From the NCBI GenBank assembly GCA_038534195.1, contig JBCAXE010000006.1, positions 1-64,000 of the forward strand: a DNA stretch of 64,000 nucleotides, given 5' to 3'. The notes under the pieces were generated by a model. It was not told the origin of the DNA and did not search any database. It was given only the letters and a program-made list of their open reading frames with translations. The translations under genes and the position numbers were made by a program. Positions 36,588-44,907 of the stretch are shown one piece after another (the stretch's first letter is position 1; every line of letters begins with the position of its first letter). The stretch is from JAJFFW01 sp038534195 (GTDB lineage: Bacteria > Pseudomonadota > Alphaproteobacteria > Caulobacterales > Parvularculaceae).

Positions 36588-37474
36588 TCCAGGAAGCCGC
36601 GCCTGCGAAAATAAATCTCTATCTTCACGTGGGACCGGTCCGGGAGGACGGATTCCACGAATTGGCGAGCCTGTTTGTCTTTGCGGAGGACGGGGACCTC
36701 GTAACGGTTGCGCCATCCGATGACGTGACGCTTGCGATCACCGGTCCCTTCGCCGCGGCGCTCAAGGAATTTCCGCCCGAGGACAATCTCGTATTCAAAG
36801 CAGCGGCCTTGTTGCGGGCGGAATTTGGCGTGGCTGCCGGCGCCGCCATAACGCTCGATAAAAGATTGCCGGTCGCTGCCGGGATAGGCGGCGGATCAGC
36901 CGATGCGGCGGCGGCGTTGCGGGCGCTTGTGAGGCTCTGGCGTCTTGAGGTCGCGGAAGAAGCGTTGCTGCGGCTGGCGTTTGCGCTCGGCGCCGACGTG
37001 CCGGCGTGCCTGACCCGGGCGCCGCTTAATGTGACCGGCGCCGGGGAATGTCTTGCAGATGGGCCGGCGCTGCCGCCGCTTTGGATATGCCTGATCAATC
37101 CTCGTGTTGCGGTCTCCACCGGGGCTATTTTTCGGGCCTTTGACGCCGTTCATACGGCGCCGCATGGGCCAGCGCTTTATCCGTCGGCTGTTATTGCCGA
37201 TGTTAGCGATCTTGAAATAATGGCGTCGCAGACACGAAACGATTTGCAGCCCTTTGCTGTTGATCTTCAGCCTGAGATTGCGGACGTGTTGCAGTTTCTG
37301 GCACACTCACCCGATATATTGATGTCTCGAATGTCGGGAAGCGGCGCCACTTGTTTTGGGCTTTTCGCTTCGATAGACGCGGCGGCGGCTTGCGCGGAGA
37401 AGGGCCGGGCTAAAGGATGGTGGTCGATGGCGAGCGCCATTTGCCATAGCAGCGGGGCGCGCGAGCGCACTTGA
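36584..37474 (+). CDS. ispE: 4-diphosphocytidyl-2-C-methyl-D-erythritol kinase
   Basis: 296 residues, GHMP kinase fold. APAKINLYLHV opens the protein, the ATP loop is LPVAAGIGGGSADAAAALRAL, FALGADVPACL holds the catalytic region, and MSRMSGSGATCFGLFAS is the C-terminal motif. It phosphorylates CDP-ME in the MEP isoprenoid pathway, which feeds the ispB and undecaprenyl-phosphate enzymes encoded close by. ATGA overlap with the TPR lipoprotein gene. Confidence 0.96.
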   Translation: MIQEAAPAKINLYLHVGPVREDGFHELASLFVFAEDGDLVTVAPSDDVTLAITGPFAAALKEFPPEDNLVFKAAALLRAEFGVAAGAAITLDKRLPVAAGIGGGSADAAAALRALVRLWRLEVAEEALLRLAFALGADVPACLTRAPLNVTGAGECLADGPALPPLWICLINPRVAVSTGAIFRAFDAVHTAPHGPALYPSAVIADVSDLEIMASQTRNDLQPFAVDLQPEIADVLQFLAHSPDILMSRMSGSGATCFGLFASIDAAAACAEKGRAKGWWSMASAICHSSGARERT

Positions 37475-37484
37475 GAGGGTCTTA

Positions 37485-38600
37485 ATGGCGAGCATTTTGA
37501 CAGTCTGTGCGGCGGCGCTCCTCGCGTTTGCTGTCTCGCACCTTCTGTCCCGCGCTTGTTCGCGTCAAGATTATTTGCCCGATCACCCCAATGGACGCTC
37601 CAGTCATGGTGAAGTGACGCCGCGTTCTGGCGGCATCGCGATCATGGCGGGATGGGTTTGCGGCGCCGTCATCGTCGCCTGTTTCATCGATGATATTTCT
37701 ATGACCGCCGATTTGTTAAAGTTGTCGGCGCTCGGTATTTTTGTTTTGTTGATCGGCTTTATTGACGATCGTTACTCACTATCGCCGCTCTATAAACTGG
37801 CTGGCCAATTTGCGGTCGCGGCGCTTTTTGTCTGGGCGTTCGGCGGCGTGACGACTGCGCCGCTCCCGATTGTCGGTGATTTTGGATTAGGCCCTGCGTC
37901 TGTCTTCGTATCGATTTTCTGGATCGTCGCTTTTATGAACGCATACAATTTCATGGACGGCGCGCACGGCATTGCGGCCACGGCGGCGATCATCGTTTTA
38001 GCGGCGCTTGCGATTGCGACGATGAAGGCGGGTGGCGGACTTGTCGGCGTTGCAGGCGTCCTCTTGGCGGTCAGCTTGATCGGCTTTCTTCGCGTGAACT
38101 TTCCACAAGGTCGCTTATTCATGGGTGACAATGGTAGTCAGAGCGTAAGTCTTTTGATCGCAGGGTTTGCGCTGATCGCGGCGAATAAGAGTGATGGGGC
38201 CGTGAGCCCCCTTTTTGTGCCGACCGCCATGATGCCGTTTTTGTATGATGTAGCTTTTACCTTGGGGCATCGCGCCGGCCGCCGCCAAAACGTTTTGTCC
38301 GCGCACAATGAACATCTTTATCAGCTATTGATCCGGCAAGGCGTCTCGCATGTGCGCGTAACAGCGTTTTATGCATCATTGACGGCGTTGAGCACAGCCG
38401 CGGCGATAATGATGCTCAGGGCGCCCGCGTCATCACAATGGATGTTTCCAACATTATTGGCGGTTTTGTTCGTTCCGGCCTCGTTGGCACTCTTCTTGAA
38501 ATGCCGACGCGAAGGGTACTTTACAAAAACTGTCGTGGAGGATGGCGAAGCGGCGTATGCGAACCAAAATGTTCGGCCGCTTCATCAGGCGGCGGAGTAG
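37485..38600 (+). CDS. WecA/MraY-family polyprenyl-phosphate sugar-1-phosphate transferase
   Basis: 371 residues, about ten membrane helices. Family motifs: HGEVTPRSGGIAI, LIGFIDDRYSLSPLYK (metal-binding Asp pair), NAYNFMDGAHGIAAT, RLFMGDNGSQSVSL and the cytoplasmic HNEHLYQLL. It attaches the first sugar phosphate to undecaprenyl phosphate to start an O-antigen or capsule unit. The WbpL-like HxEHxYQ form suggests a sugar other than MurNAc-pentapeptide, so not MraY itself. Ten bases after ispE, likely same transcript. Confidence 0.9.
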   Translation: MASILTVCAAALLAFAVSHLLSRACSRQDYLPDHPNGRSSHGEVTPRSGGIAIMAGWVCGAVIVACFIDDISMTADLLKLSALGIFVLLIGFIDDRYSLSPLYKLAGQFAVAALFVWAFGGVTTAPLPIVGDFGLGPASVFVSIFWIVAFMNAYNFMDGAHGIAATAAIIVLAALAIATMKAGGGLVGVAGVLLAVSLIGFLRVNFPQGRLFMGDNGSQSVSLLIAGFALIAANKSDGAVSPLFVPTAMMPFLYDVAFTLGHRAGRRQNVLSAHNEHLYQLLIRQGVSHVRVTAFYASLTALSTAAAIMMLRAPASSQWMFPTLLAVLFVPASLALFLKCRREGYFTKTVVEDGEAAYANQNVRPLHQAAE

Positions 38601-38603
38601 ACC

Positions 38604-39641
38604 CTAATAAGCGCGGGCGACGGATTGCTCAGCCAGCATCGAGAGTGCGTCCGTATATTCATTTTGGGGCGCTTCCGATAGATCCTCAAGCGCGCGAGCC
38701 GCATAACGCCGCGCGCAGGATTTCGTATCTTCGAGTGCATTATTCCGCGCCATAATATCACGCGCTTTTTCAAGATCGCCGTCTTCTTGGACGCCGTCGG
38801 TGATGACCCGCTTCCAGAAGGATTTTTCTTCCGGCGTTGCGCGATCGATTGAATAGACAATCGGCAACGTCATTTTTCCTTCGCGGAAATCATCGCCGAC
38901 GCTCTTGCCGAGGGCGGCCTCCGCGCCGGTATAATCAAGGGCGTCGTCGATCAATTGGAAGGCGACGCCAAGATCGCGGCCATAACGGCGCAGGGCGTCT
39001 TCGGTTTTGGCGTCTGCGCCGGCGATCACCGCGCCCGCTTGCGCCGCGGCGGCGAAGAGCGCGGCAGTTTTTGACTCAACGACAGCCAGATACATATCGA
39101 ACGTCGCATCCAGGTTTTTTTGGGTCGCGAGTTGCAGCACCTCGCCCTCGGCGATAACGCCGGACGCGTGGGACAGGATCTGAAGGACGCGCAAATCTTC
39201 CGCTTTGACCATCAATTCGAAGGCCCGCGAAAACAAAAAGTCGCCGACGAGAACGCTTTCCTTGTTGCCCCAAACGACATTCGCTGTGCGCAGGCCGCGG
39301 CGCATATCCGAGGAGTCGACCACGTCGTCGTGGAGTAACGTCGCGCCGTGAATGAGTTCGACGGCGGCGGCCAGCTGAATGTGATGATCGCCCTCATATC
39401 CAAGCAATCTTGCGGTTGAGAGTGTCAGGATTGGCCGCAGGCGCTTGCCGCCAGCTTCCAGGAGATGACGGGCGAGATCGGGAATAATCGAAACAGAGCT
39501 ATTGAGCTGCGCGAGGATTGTGTCGCTGACCCGTTCCAGATCGGTCTTGGTTAATTCGCGCAGCGACCGGACGGAGGCGCTAAAACCATCGTCTTGCGAC
39601 ACTCTTTTACGGTCTGGATTTGTCGCGGTCGCCAGTTGCAC
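38604..39641 (-). CDS. ispB: Octaprenyl-type polyprenyl diphosphate synthase
   Basis: About 345 residues. Trans-prenyltransferase with first Asp-rich motif LLHDDVVDSSDMRRG, second FQLIDDALDYTG, substrate site GGKRLRP and the conserved KTAALFAAA. Likely makes the octa- to decaprenyl tail of ubiquinone. I use GTG 39641, preceded by AAAGGCGG with good spacing, because it gives the usual length before the conserved core. ATG 39689 is in frame but has no ribosome site. It converges on the WecA-like gene with a 3-bp gap and diverges from an S49 peptidase. Confidence 0.9.
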   Translation of the reverse strand: MQLATATNPDRKRVSQDDGFSASVRSLRELTKTDLERVSDTILAQLNSSVSIIPDLARHLLEAGGKRLRPILTLSTARLLGYEGDHHIQLAAAVELIHGATLLHDDVVDSSDMRRGLRTANVVWGNKESVLVGDFLFSRAFELMVKAEDLRVLQILSHASGVIAEGEVLQLATQKNLDATFDMYLAVVESKTAALFAAAAQAGAVIAGADAKTEDALRRYGRDLGVAFQLIDDALDYTGAEAALGKSVGDDFREGKMTLPIVYSIDRATPEEKSFWKRVITDGVQEDGDLEKARDIMARNNALEDTKSCARRYAARALEDLSEAPQNEYTDALSMLAEQSVARAY

Positions 39642-39786
39642 GGAAAAGCCGCCTTTCGCCGAAATTACGGCAATAATGTGGGCGTTCATCAGGGGTGGGT
39701 CAAGCAAGCATCTTGCGACCGATCGCGCCATCGCCGGCGATCCCAGATCGATTGAAGACGCTGATAAACCCGCCTATTTAGAGGCG

Positions 39787-40659
39787 ATGACAAATTTCCT
39801 GAAACCCGTAAAGACGTTTTGGCGCAAGCTGCCTTTCAGCGGCGATGAAAAACCTCTCGTGACCGTGATCGAGTTAAACGGGGTGATCGGCGACGTTGGC
39901 GGTCCGGGGCGTAAAGGGTTATCGCTCGCTCGGGTGGAGAGCGCGATTGAAGCGGCGTTCAAACCGGACGGTCTAACGGCGGTCGCCCTCGCCATTAATT
40001 CGCCAGGCGGCTCGCCTGTGCAATCGCGGCTAATTCACAACGCGATCCGGCGCCAAGCGGCGAAAAAGAAGGACGTGCCGGTTCTCGCCTTTGTTGAAGA
40101 TGTGGGCGCATCCGGCGGCTACATTCTTTCGATCGCTGCGGACGAAATCTACGCGGACGAAAGCTCGATCATCGGATCGATCGGCGTTATCGCCGCCAGT
40201 TTCGGCTTCCAGGACGCGATCGCCAAATTGGGCGTTGAGCGCCGCGTCCATACGGCCGGGGAAAGCAAGAGCCAACTCGATCCTTTTAAACCCGAAAATC
40301 AAGCGGATGTGGATCGTCTGGAGACGATCCTTACCGATATCCACCAGCAATTTATCGCCCTTGTTAAGGAGCGGCGCGGAGAAAAGGTTAAGGGTGACGA
40401 CAACACCTTTTCAGGCGAATTCTGGACTGCAGAACCGGCTATGGAATTGGGCTTGATCGACGGAATCGCTCACTTGGGCGATTTTTTACCCACTCGCTTC
40501 GGCGAAAATGTTAAGGTGAAACGCATATCGCCGGATAAGGGATCGCTACTGAAGCGGTTACTCGGCGGTGAAGCGCATGGGCGCCGTTCGCTGGTTGAGG
40601 CAGATGACGTGTTGGACGTCATGCGGACGCGATCATACTGGGCGCGGTACGGGCTTTAG
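39787..40659 (+). CDS. S49-family peptidase (SppA/SohB-like)
   Basis: 290 residues, single-domain form. LNGVIGDVG opens the ClpP-like fold; AINSPGGSPVQS shapes the oxyanion hole; the nucleophile Ser is in VEDVGASGGYILSIAADEI and the general base Lys in HTAGESKSQLDPF, so both members of the Ser-Lys dyad are present. No clear signal peptide or membrane helix, unlike E. coli SppA, so it may be cytoplasmic or associate with the membrane by partners. ATG 39787 is the first plausible start; the ribosome site (GAGG) is close. The frame upstream overlaps ispB. Confidence 0.88.
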   Translation: MTNFLKPVKTFWRKLPFSGDEKPLVTVIELNGVIGDVGGPGRKGLSLARVESAIEAAFKPDGLTAVALAINSPGGSPVQSRLIHNAIRRQAAKKKDVPVLAFVEDVGASGGYILSIAADEIYADESSIIGSIGVIAASFGFQDAIAKLGVERRVHTAGESKSQLDPFKPENQADVDRLETILTDIHQQFIALVKERRGEKVKGDDNTFSGEFWTAEPAMELGLIDGIAHLGDFLPTRFGENVKVKRISPDKGSLLKRLLGGEAHGRRSLVEADDVLDVMRTRSYWARYGL

Positions 40660-40686
40660 GCTCGATCGAACAGGAAGGAGGGCGTT

Positions 40687-40893
40687 ATGGGAGCGTTGAC
40701 AGGGATAGTCGCCGGCGTCGCCGCCGTGGTTGGCGTTGTGACGCTCGCGCGCTTTGCAGAGCGAAAAACGAAAGAGTTGCGCGATACGCTCAAACAGGCT
40801 GCGGGTCAGTCCGGCGGCGACGCGCCTGACCCGGTCATCGAATTCGAAAAAGACCCTGTTTCCGGCGCATACCGCCAGAAGGAAGAACGCTAG
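40687..40893 (+). CDS. Small single-helix membrane protein
   Basis: 68 residues, family not recognised. An N-terminal membrane helix (LTGIVAGVAAVVGVVTLA) is followed by a charged coiled segment (RFAERKTKELRDTLKQA) and an acidic linker ending in DPVSGAYRQKEER, a tail often seen in small alphaproteobacterial proteins. A strong AGGAAGGAGG-type ribosome site precedes ATG 40687, and the gene lies 27 bp after the S49 peptidase, so they are likely co-expressed; it might anchor the peptidase to the membrane. That link is inference. Confidence 0.7.
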   Translation: MGALTGIVAGVAAVVGVVTLARFAERKTKELRDTLKQAAGQSGGDAPDPVIEFEKDPVSGAYRQKEER

Positions 40894-40894
40894 G

Positions 40895-41296
40895 TCACAA
40901 ACAAGGCGACAGGGCGCAAAGAACGCGCCTCGTGTGCGCCGCCCGGCGGTGTTCGAACAAAAACAATCCCTGCCATGTCCCAAGCGCCGGCCGTCCCTTT
41001 TGCACGGGAATGGTCAAGCTGGCCGCTGTCAACGCCGCCTTTATGTGGGCGGGCATATCATCCGGGCCTTCCGTGTTGTGATGATAGGCGTTCCCCTCCG
41101 GTGCAATTTGACTAAAGAAGTCATTGAGATCCGTCATCACGGTTGGGTCCGCGTTCTCCTGAATGAGGAGTGACGCTGACGTATGCTGAATAAAAATAGT
41201 GAGCACGGCGTCGCCAGCCGTTCTTTTGGCGACAAACCGCTGCGCCTCATCCGTGAATTCATATAATCCCTGTCCGGAGGTTTCGATAATGATCAT
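40895..41296 (-). CDS. YjbQ/UPF0047-family protein
   Basis: 133 residues. Conserved features: LTIFIQHTSASLLIQENADP, the HHNTEGPDDMPAHIKAAL segment with its metal-type His residues, and GTWQGLFLFEHR. Members show weak thiamine-phosphate synthase activity in vitro, and the physiological role is not settled. ATG 41296 yields a standard-length protein. It converges on the small membrane-protein gene with a 1-bp gap. Confidence 0.88.
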   Translation of the reverse strand: MIIIETSGQGLYEFTDEAQRFVAKRTAGDAVLTIFIQHTSASLLIQENADPTVMTDLNDFFSQIAPEGNAYHHNTEGPDDMPAHIKAALTAASLTIPVQKGRPALGTWQGLFLFEHRRAAHTRRVLCALSPCL

Positions 41297-41416
41297 CGCA
41301 TTCCATTGTTGCGTCGCAATATGAAGCCTTTGTTTTATTAACCTTCTACTTCTATGATCGCCGCCCGGGTGAAATCGCCGTAAACGATTGTCGTATTATT
41401 GCGATATCCAGCATGA

Positions 41417-41944
41417 ATGGCGATGACGAATTTTCAAGAACATTCAAAGCAGACAGCGAAGAAGACCGCCTTCATCGATATTGAAGCGTCCGGTCTCAGT
41501 ATCCGGTCATGGCCGGTTGAGGTCGGGTGGGTTTTTCTCGAAGGTCCTCCGCGGTCTTTGCTCGTGGCGCCGGAGGTTCAATGGTCTGACGACGCGTGGG
41601 ACCCGCGTGCAGAAGGGCTGCATGGGATCAGCCGCGACCGCCTGCGTAAAGAGGGAGAGCCGGCGGCGGATGTTTGCGCGGCGTTAAATTCGGCGTTAGC
41701 CGACTGTCTCGTTTATTCTGATGCGCCTGACTGGGATTCGTTCTGGCTCTACCGGCTTTTCAACGCCGCCGGAAAACGACCCGAGTTCGACGTCCTTGAT
41801 TTTGCAGACGTGGTCAGGCCCTTAATTGCAGGACGGGAAGACGATGTTATTGAGGCGGCCAATGATGCGGCCCCGAGAACGCATCGTGCGGCTCAGGACG
41901 CATTGCACTTGCGCACGCTTCACCAGCTCGCCAGTGGAACTTAA
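41417..41944 (+). CDS. DEDDh-type 3'-5' exonuclease domain protein
   Basis: 175 residues. The three exonuclease motifs are visible: FIDIEASGL (Asp and Glu), LVYSDAPDWDSFWL (Asp) and THRAAQDALHL (His and Asp, five residues apart), which fits the DnaQ/RNase T superfamily. The HGISRDRLRK segment is also typical. It is probably a stand-alone nuclease acting on DNA or RNA ends; the substrate is not evident. ATG 41417 and ATG 41423 are both possible. Confidence 0.8.
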   Translation: MAMTNFQEHSKQTAKKTAFIDIEASGLSIRSWPVEVGWVFLEGPPRSLLVAPEVQWSDDAWDPRAEGLHGISRDRLRKEGEPAADVCAALNSALADCLVYSDAPDWDSFWLYRLFNAAGKRPEFDVLDFADVVRPLIAGREDDVIEAANDAAPRTHRAAQDALHLRTLHQLASGT

Positions 41945-41957
41945 AATTCTTGGCGCG

Positions 41958-42179
41958 TTACTCTGCGGCGTCGCGCTTTATGAAGGTGACCGCAAAAAGA
42001 GGTTTGCCCTCGAACAGGTCCTTCGGCTGTTCGGCGCCCTCGATCATCTTGAAAGAGCGCGGCGTAATCGACCCCTCCATACGATAGCCTTTTTCAGCCA
42101 TTTTTCCGCGATGGAATTCCAGCGCAGCGGCTGTGAATTCATGGGCGAGGATCGTTATTCTTTCCGGGTCTTGTGACAT
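41958..42179 (-). CDS. Small hypothetical protein
   Basis: 73 residues, unrecognised. Begins MSQDPERITILAHEFTAAALE and ends with a beta-strand-like LFAVTFIKRDAAE; looks like a compact alpha/beta protein with no signal peptide. ATG 42179 has AAGAAGG five bases upstream, whereas the open frame extends to 42230 with a Lys-rich stretch that seems non-coding. It converges on the exonuclease gene with a 13-bp gap. Confidence 0.6.
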   Translation of the reverse strand: MSQDPERITILAHEFTAAALEFHRGKMAEKGYRMEGSITPRSFKMIEGAEQPKDLFEGKPLFAVTFIKRDAAE

Positions 42180-42293
42180 TTCGGCCTTCTTTAAAGCGTG
42201 ATTTGATTTTTTGCTGCCTTTGCGGCGCAATATGGCCGGGCGCGCAGCACTTGTCTACGGTGAACGCGGTCCAACAGGGAAGCGGAACGGATC

Positions 42294-43325
42294 ATGGCGA
42301 AACGGTTTGTATTGGCGATCGACGGCGGCGGCGTGCGGGGAATGGTCGCTGCGGTTCTCCTCGACGCCCTTGATGGCGAGCGCCGCGCGCTGGGCGCCAC
42401 CGGGCCCCTCGCGGACCGCTTCGACCTGATCGCCGGCACGTCGACCGGTGCGATTATCGCGGCGGGTCTTAGCGCCGCCCATGACAGTAAGGACGGCCCC
42501 CGGTTAACGCCGTCGCAATTGCGCGACCTCTACCGCAACAATTCGCGGCGCATTTTTCCGATGCGTTTCTGGTGCCGGTTGCCCGTACTCGGACGGCTTC
42601 GCCAATTTTTTGGGCCGCTTTATCGACCCGATCCGTTGCAGGGCATCGTTGACGAGGCGTTGGGCGACGCTAATTTCTGCGATGTCCGCCGCAATCTTCT
42701 GATTTCCAGCTACTCAATCGATCCGCGCGGCGCGGCATTCTACAGGGGCGGTCCTGACTATCATTCGGCGACGCTGCCAGAAGGCGTTACCTCGCCTGCG
42801 GACGGCGTTCGCGTCGCCGATGCTGTTGTCGGATCGACCGCAGCGCCGACATTCTTCCCGCCGCATCAAATCACTGACAACAGAACGGACGAAACCAAAA
42901 CCGTTATCGATGGCGGTGTCTTCCTCAATGATCCCGCGCTCCTGGCGCTGGCGGACGCAGTTATGCTGTGGCCGGACGATGATATCTACGTCGTCTCCGT
43001 CGGCACAGGGCGCATTGTCGACCCCTATCCCTTTGAGCGGGCCCGCAGCTGGGGGTTTTTCGAATGGTTGTCGCCATTGGGGCGTTTCCGGACGCCGCTG
43101 ATCTCGGCGATTTCCGATGGGCAGGCGCGGGCGGTCAACGCTCAGATGAAAAAGCTGCTTGCTGATCGGTATTTTCGTTTCGACTACGACCTGGAGCGCG
43201 GTTACGGTTCCGCGAATCTGGACGACGCGTCCCGGCGCAATATTGCGCGGCTTGAGGACGGCGCCCTAAAAATGGCGGATATGATGCGGCCCGAATTGAA
43301 AAAACTCGCAGAGATTATTGGATAA
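42294..43325 (+). CDS. Patatin-like phospholipase
   Basis: 343 residues. Oxyanion loop DGGGVRGMVAA, nucleophile Ser in IAGTSTGAIIA (GxSxG) and catalytic Asp in VIDGGVFLNDP form the complete Ser-Asp dyad. The layout is that of CapV/patatin-type cytoplasmic lipid hydrolases with no signal peptide. Adjacent genes are unrelated to known defence operons: no nucleotide cyclase is present. Acts on membrane phospholipids by family inference. The next gene is a LuxR-type regulator 190 bp downstream. Confidence 0.9.
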   Translation: MAKRFVLAIDGGGVRGMVAAVLLDALDGERRALGATGPLADRFDLIAGTSTGAIIAAGLSAAHDSKDGPRLTPSQLRDLYRNNSRRIFPMRFWCRLPVLGRLRQFFGPLYRPDPLQGIVDEALGDANFCDVRRNLLISSYSIDPRGAAFYRGGPDYHSATLPEGVTSPADGVRVADAVVGSTAAPTFFPPHQITDNRTDETKTVIDGGVFLNDPALLALADAVMLWPDDDIYVVSVGTGRIVDPYPFERARSWGFFEWLSPLGRFRTPLISAISDGQARAVNAQMKKLLADRYFRFDYDLERGYGSANLDDASRRNIARLEDGALKMADMMRPELKKLAEIIG

Positions 43326-43453
43326 TTTCTTCGCTCTGCGGCCAGCCAATCGGTAAAAATGAACTCAATCCGGACGACCGGGCGCACCCGGCCGCCGGAT
43401 TGAATTTTTCTCCACCCAAGGAAATCTTAGGTCCCCCGCTCGGTCGAACGTAG

Positions 43454-43498
43454 TGTCCCTCGCTGGACAGAAGTATGATATCCCCTGTTTGAGGGACA
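43454..43498. promoter_or_regulatory. Inverted repeat TGTCCCTC ... GAGGGACA before a LuxR-type gene
   Basis: Perfect 8-bp arms are separated by 29 bp, with inner ACAG and CTGT also complementary. It ends 17 bp before the regulator start. It could be an autoregulatory site or a hairpin in the 5' leader that hides the start region. Confidence 0.4.
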
Positions 43499-43514
43499 AA
43501 TTGCGCTTGTTTTC

Positions 43515-44657
43515 GTGAAAGAGGGGCTTGTGACGTTGCTCCAATCAAAACTCATCCGGTCGCTGGGCGACCTTCGACGCCTTCAGAGCTTCCTTGATGC
43601 TTTGCGTATTGAAACGGATTCTGAGGGCGCTTTGTTTCGCGTCGTCAGCCTGCGGGATTTCACCTATCCGCTCACGCTTACGTCCGGCGCTCTTTTTTCA
43701 CAGGCTTTCTTCCGGGCGTATGACGCCGGGATGGTGACCATGGACCCACAATTGCGCGTCGCTTTTGACCACAGGCTGGGACCCGGCGAGGTTTATCTTT
43801 GTTCGGACCATTATGATGATGCAGCGCGCGCGGCTGATCCGTATTTCAATGAATTCTTGCCCCGCTATGATATTCGGTGGTTTGGCGGATACCTGGCGCA
43901 AATTGGCGGCGAATATGGCGTGGGCTTCGGGGTTGGGCGGTCTTCAAACCGGTCGCCGTTCGGCGATGCTGAGAAAATGCTGATGGCGCCGCTCGCGCGC
44001 GTTCTGGAAGGATGCGGAGAGAGCATGATCCGGCATCAGCAATTGAAATTGGTCAATGCGGCGATGGATGAGGCGTTGCGCGCGCGTCCCGATTTTGCCG
44101 CATGTATCGACGGTCAGGCGCATGTGTTGTGGACCGATGACCCTGGTGAGAAGATTCTTAACAGCCTGAAGCGCCTTAGGATACAAAATGGCGTTCTCAC
44201 CGCTTTTGGCGGGCGCTATGCAGAAGGGTTCATAGATCGTGTGAAACGGGTCGCCGCCGAAGGCGCTCGTTCGGGTGTGATCAAGAAGGACGCCATGAGC
44301 GTTGCGATTGAGAGCGGGCAGCGCATGAACGTGCGTATGCAAACGATTTTCGCAGAGGATGATGAAATGGAAGCGAAGGGGTTTTCCGGCGCCTTAATTC
44401 TTGGCGAACGGCGCATCGTCGCCGCTGACGCCGGCGCGCCGTCGCCGGGCGACATTTCGGCCTTAAGTCCAATGGAACTCAGGGTCGCCGCGCAGGTGGC
44501 CGAGGGGCTGACAACGCCCGAGATCGCGGGGCGTATGGGCGTGGCGCAATCGACCGTGCAGACGCACCTAAAGCGGTCTTATAAAAAACTTGGTCTGAAG
44601 AACAGGCAAGCGCTGGCTGCGCTCTTCGTGGAGGCCTCCGTTGCGAAAGATCGCTAA
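43515..44657 (+). CDS. LuxR-type HTH regulator with uncharacterised sensor region
   Basis: 380 residues. The C-terminal LuxR/FixJ helix-turn-helix is clear: SPMELRVAAQVAEGLTTPEIAGRMGVAQSTVQTHLKRSYKKLGLKNRQAL. The first 180 residues resemble an autoinducer-binding-like alpha/beta domain only loosely, followed by a second PAS-like region (ACIDGQAHVLWTDDPG). No AHL synthase gene is in the window, so the signal is unknown. GTG 43515 is assumed; GTG 43530 is also possible. An inverted repeat precedes it. Confidence 0.78.
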   Translation: MKEGLVTLLQSKLIRSLGDLRRLQSFLDALRIETDSEGALFRVVSLRDFTYPLTLTSGALFSQAFFRAYDAGMVTMDPQLRVAFDHRLGPGEVYLCSDHYDDAARAADPYFNEFLPRYDIRWFGGYLAQIGGEYGVGFGVGRSSNRSPFGDAEKMLMAPLARVLEGCGESMIRHQQLKLVNAAMDEALRARPDFAACIDGQAHVLWTDDPGEKILNSLKRLRIQNGVLTAFGGRYAEGFIDRVKRVAAEGARSGVIKKDAMSVAIESGQRMNVRMQTIFAEDDEMEAKGFSGALILGERRIVAADAGAPSPGDISALSPMELRVAAQVAEGLTTPEIAGRMGVAQSTVQTHLKRSYKKLGLKNRQALAALFVEASVAKDR

Positions 44658-44704
44658 ACGTGGGCCGCTTAACGCGTCGTCTGTTCTTGGTCTATGATAG
44701 CGCA

Positions 44705-44905
44705 ATGGGAAAAACGCTGATTATCATCGGCCTTACGATCGCGCTTGTCGGCGTCTTGTGGCCCTTGATTACAAAATTGGGTCTTGGCCGGTTGCCTGGC
44801 GACATTCGGATTCAGCGGGAAGGGTTTTCGTTTTACTTCCCGCTGACGACAATGATCTTGGTGAGCTTAGTTGTTACTGCAATTTTGCGGTTACTCGGTC
44901 GTTAA
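44705..44905 (+). CDS. DUF2905 small membrane protein
   Basis: 66 residues with two membrane helices (LIIIGLTIALVGVLWPLI; FPLTTMILVSLVVTAILRLL) separated by GLGRLPGDIRIQREG, the family hallmark. Function unknown. ATG 44705 matches the usual family start MGKTLIIIG; the upstream in-frame extension (44660) is not conserved in style. Confidence 0.85.
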   Translation: MGKTLIIIGLTIALVGVLWPLITKLGLGRLPGDIRIQREGFSFYFPLTTMILVSLVVTAILRLLGR

Positions 44906-44907
44906 GC

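Noticed and set aside
39502..39786. N-terminal extension of the S49 peptidase
   Set aside because: It is the antisense of the ispB start region and does not resemble a signal peptide or protease.
42294..43325. Patatin as a CBASS (CapV-like) defence effector
   Set aside because: No CD-NTase, Cap2/Cap3-type or HORMA gene nearby; neighbours are a small orphan and a LuxR regulator. Treated as an ordinary lipid hydrolase.
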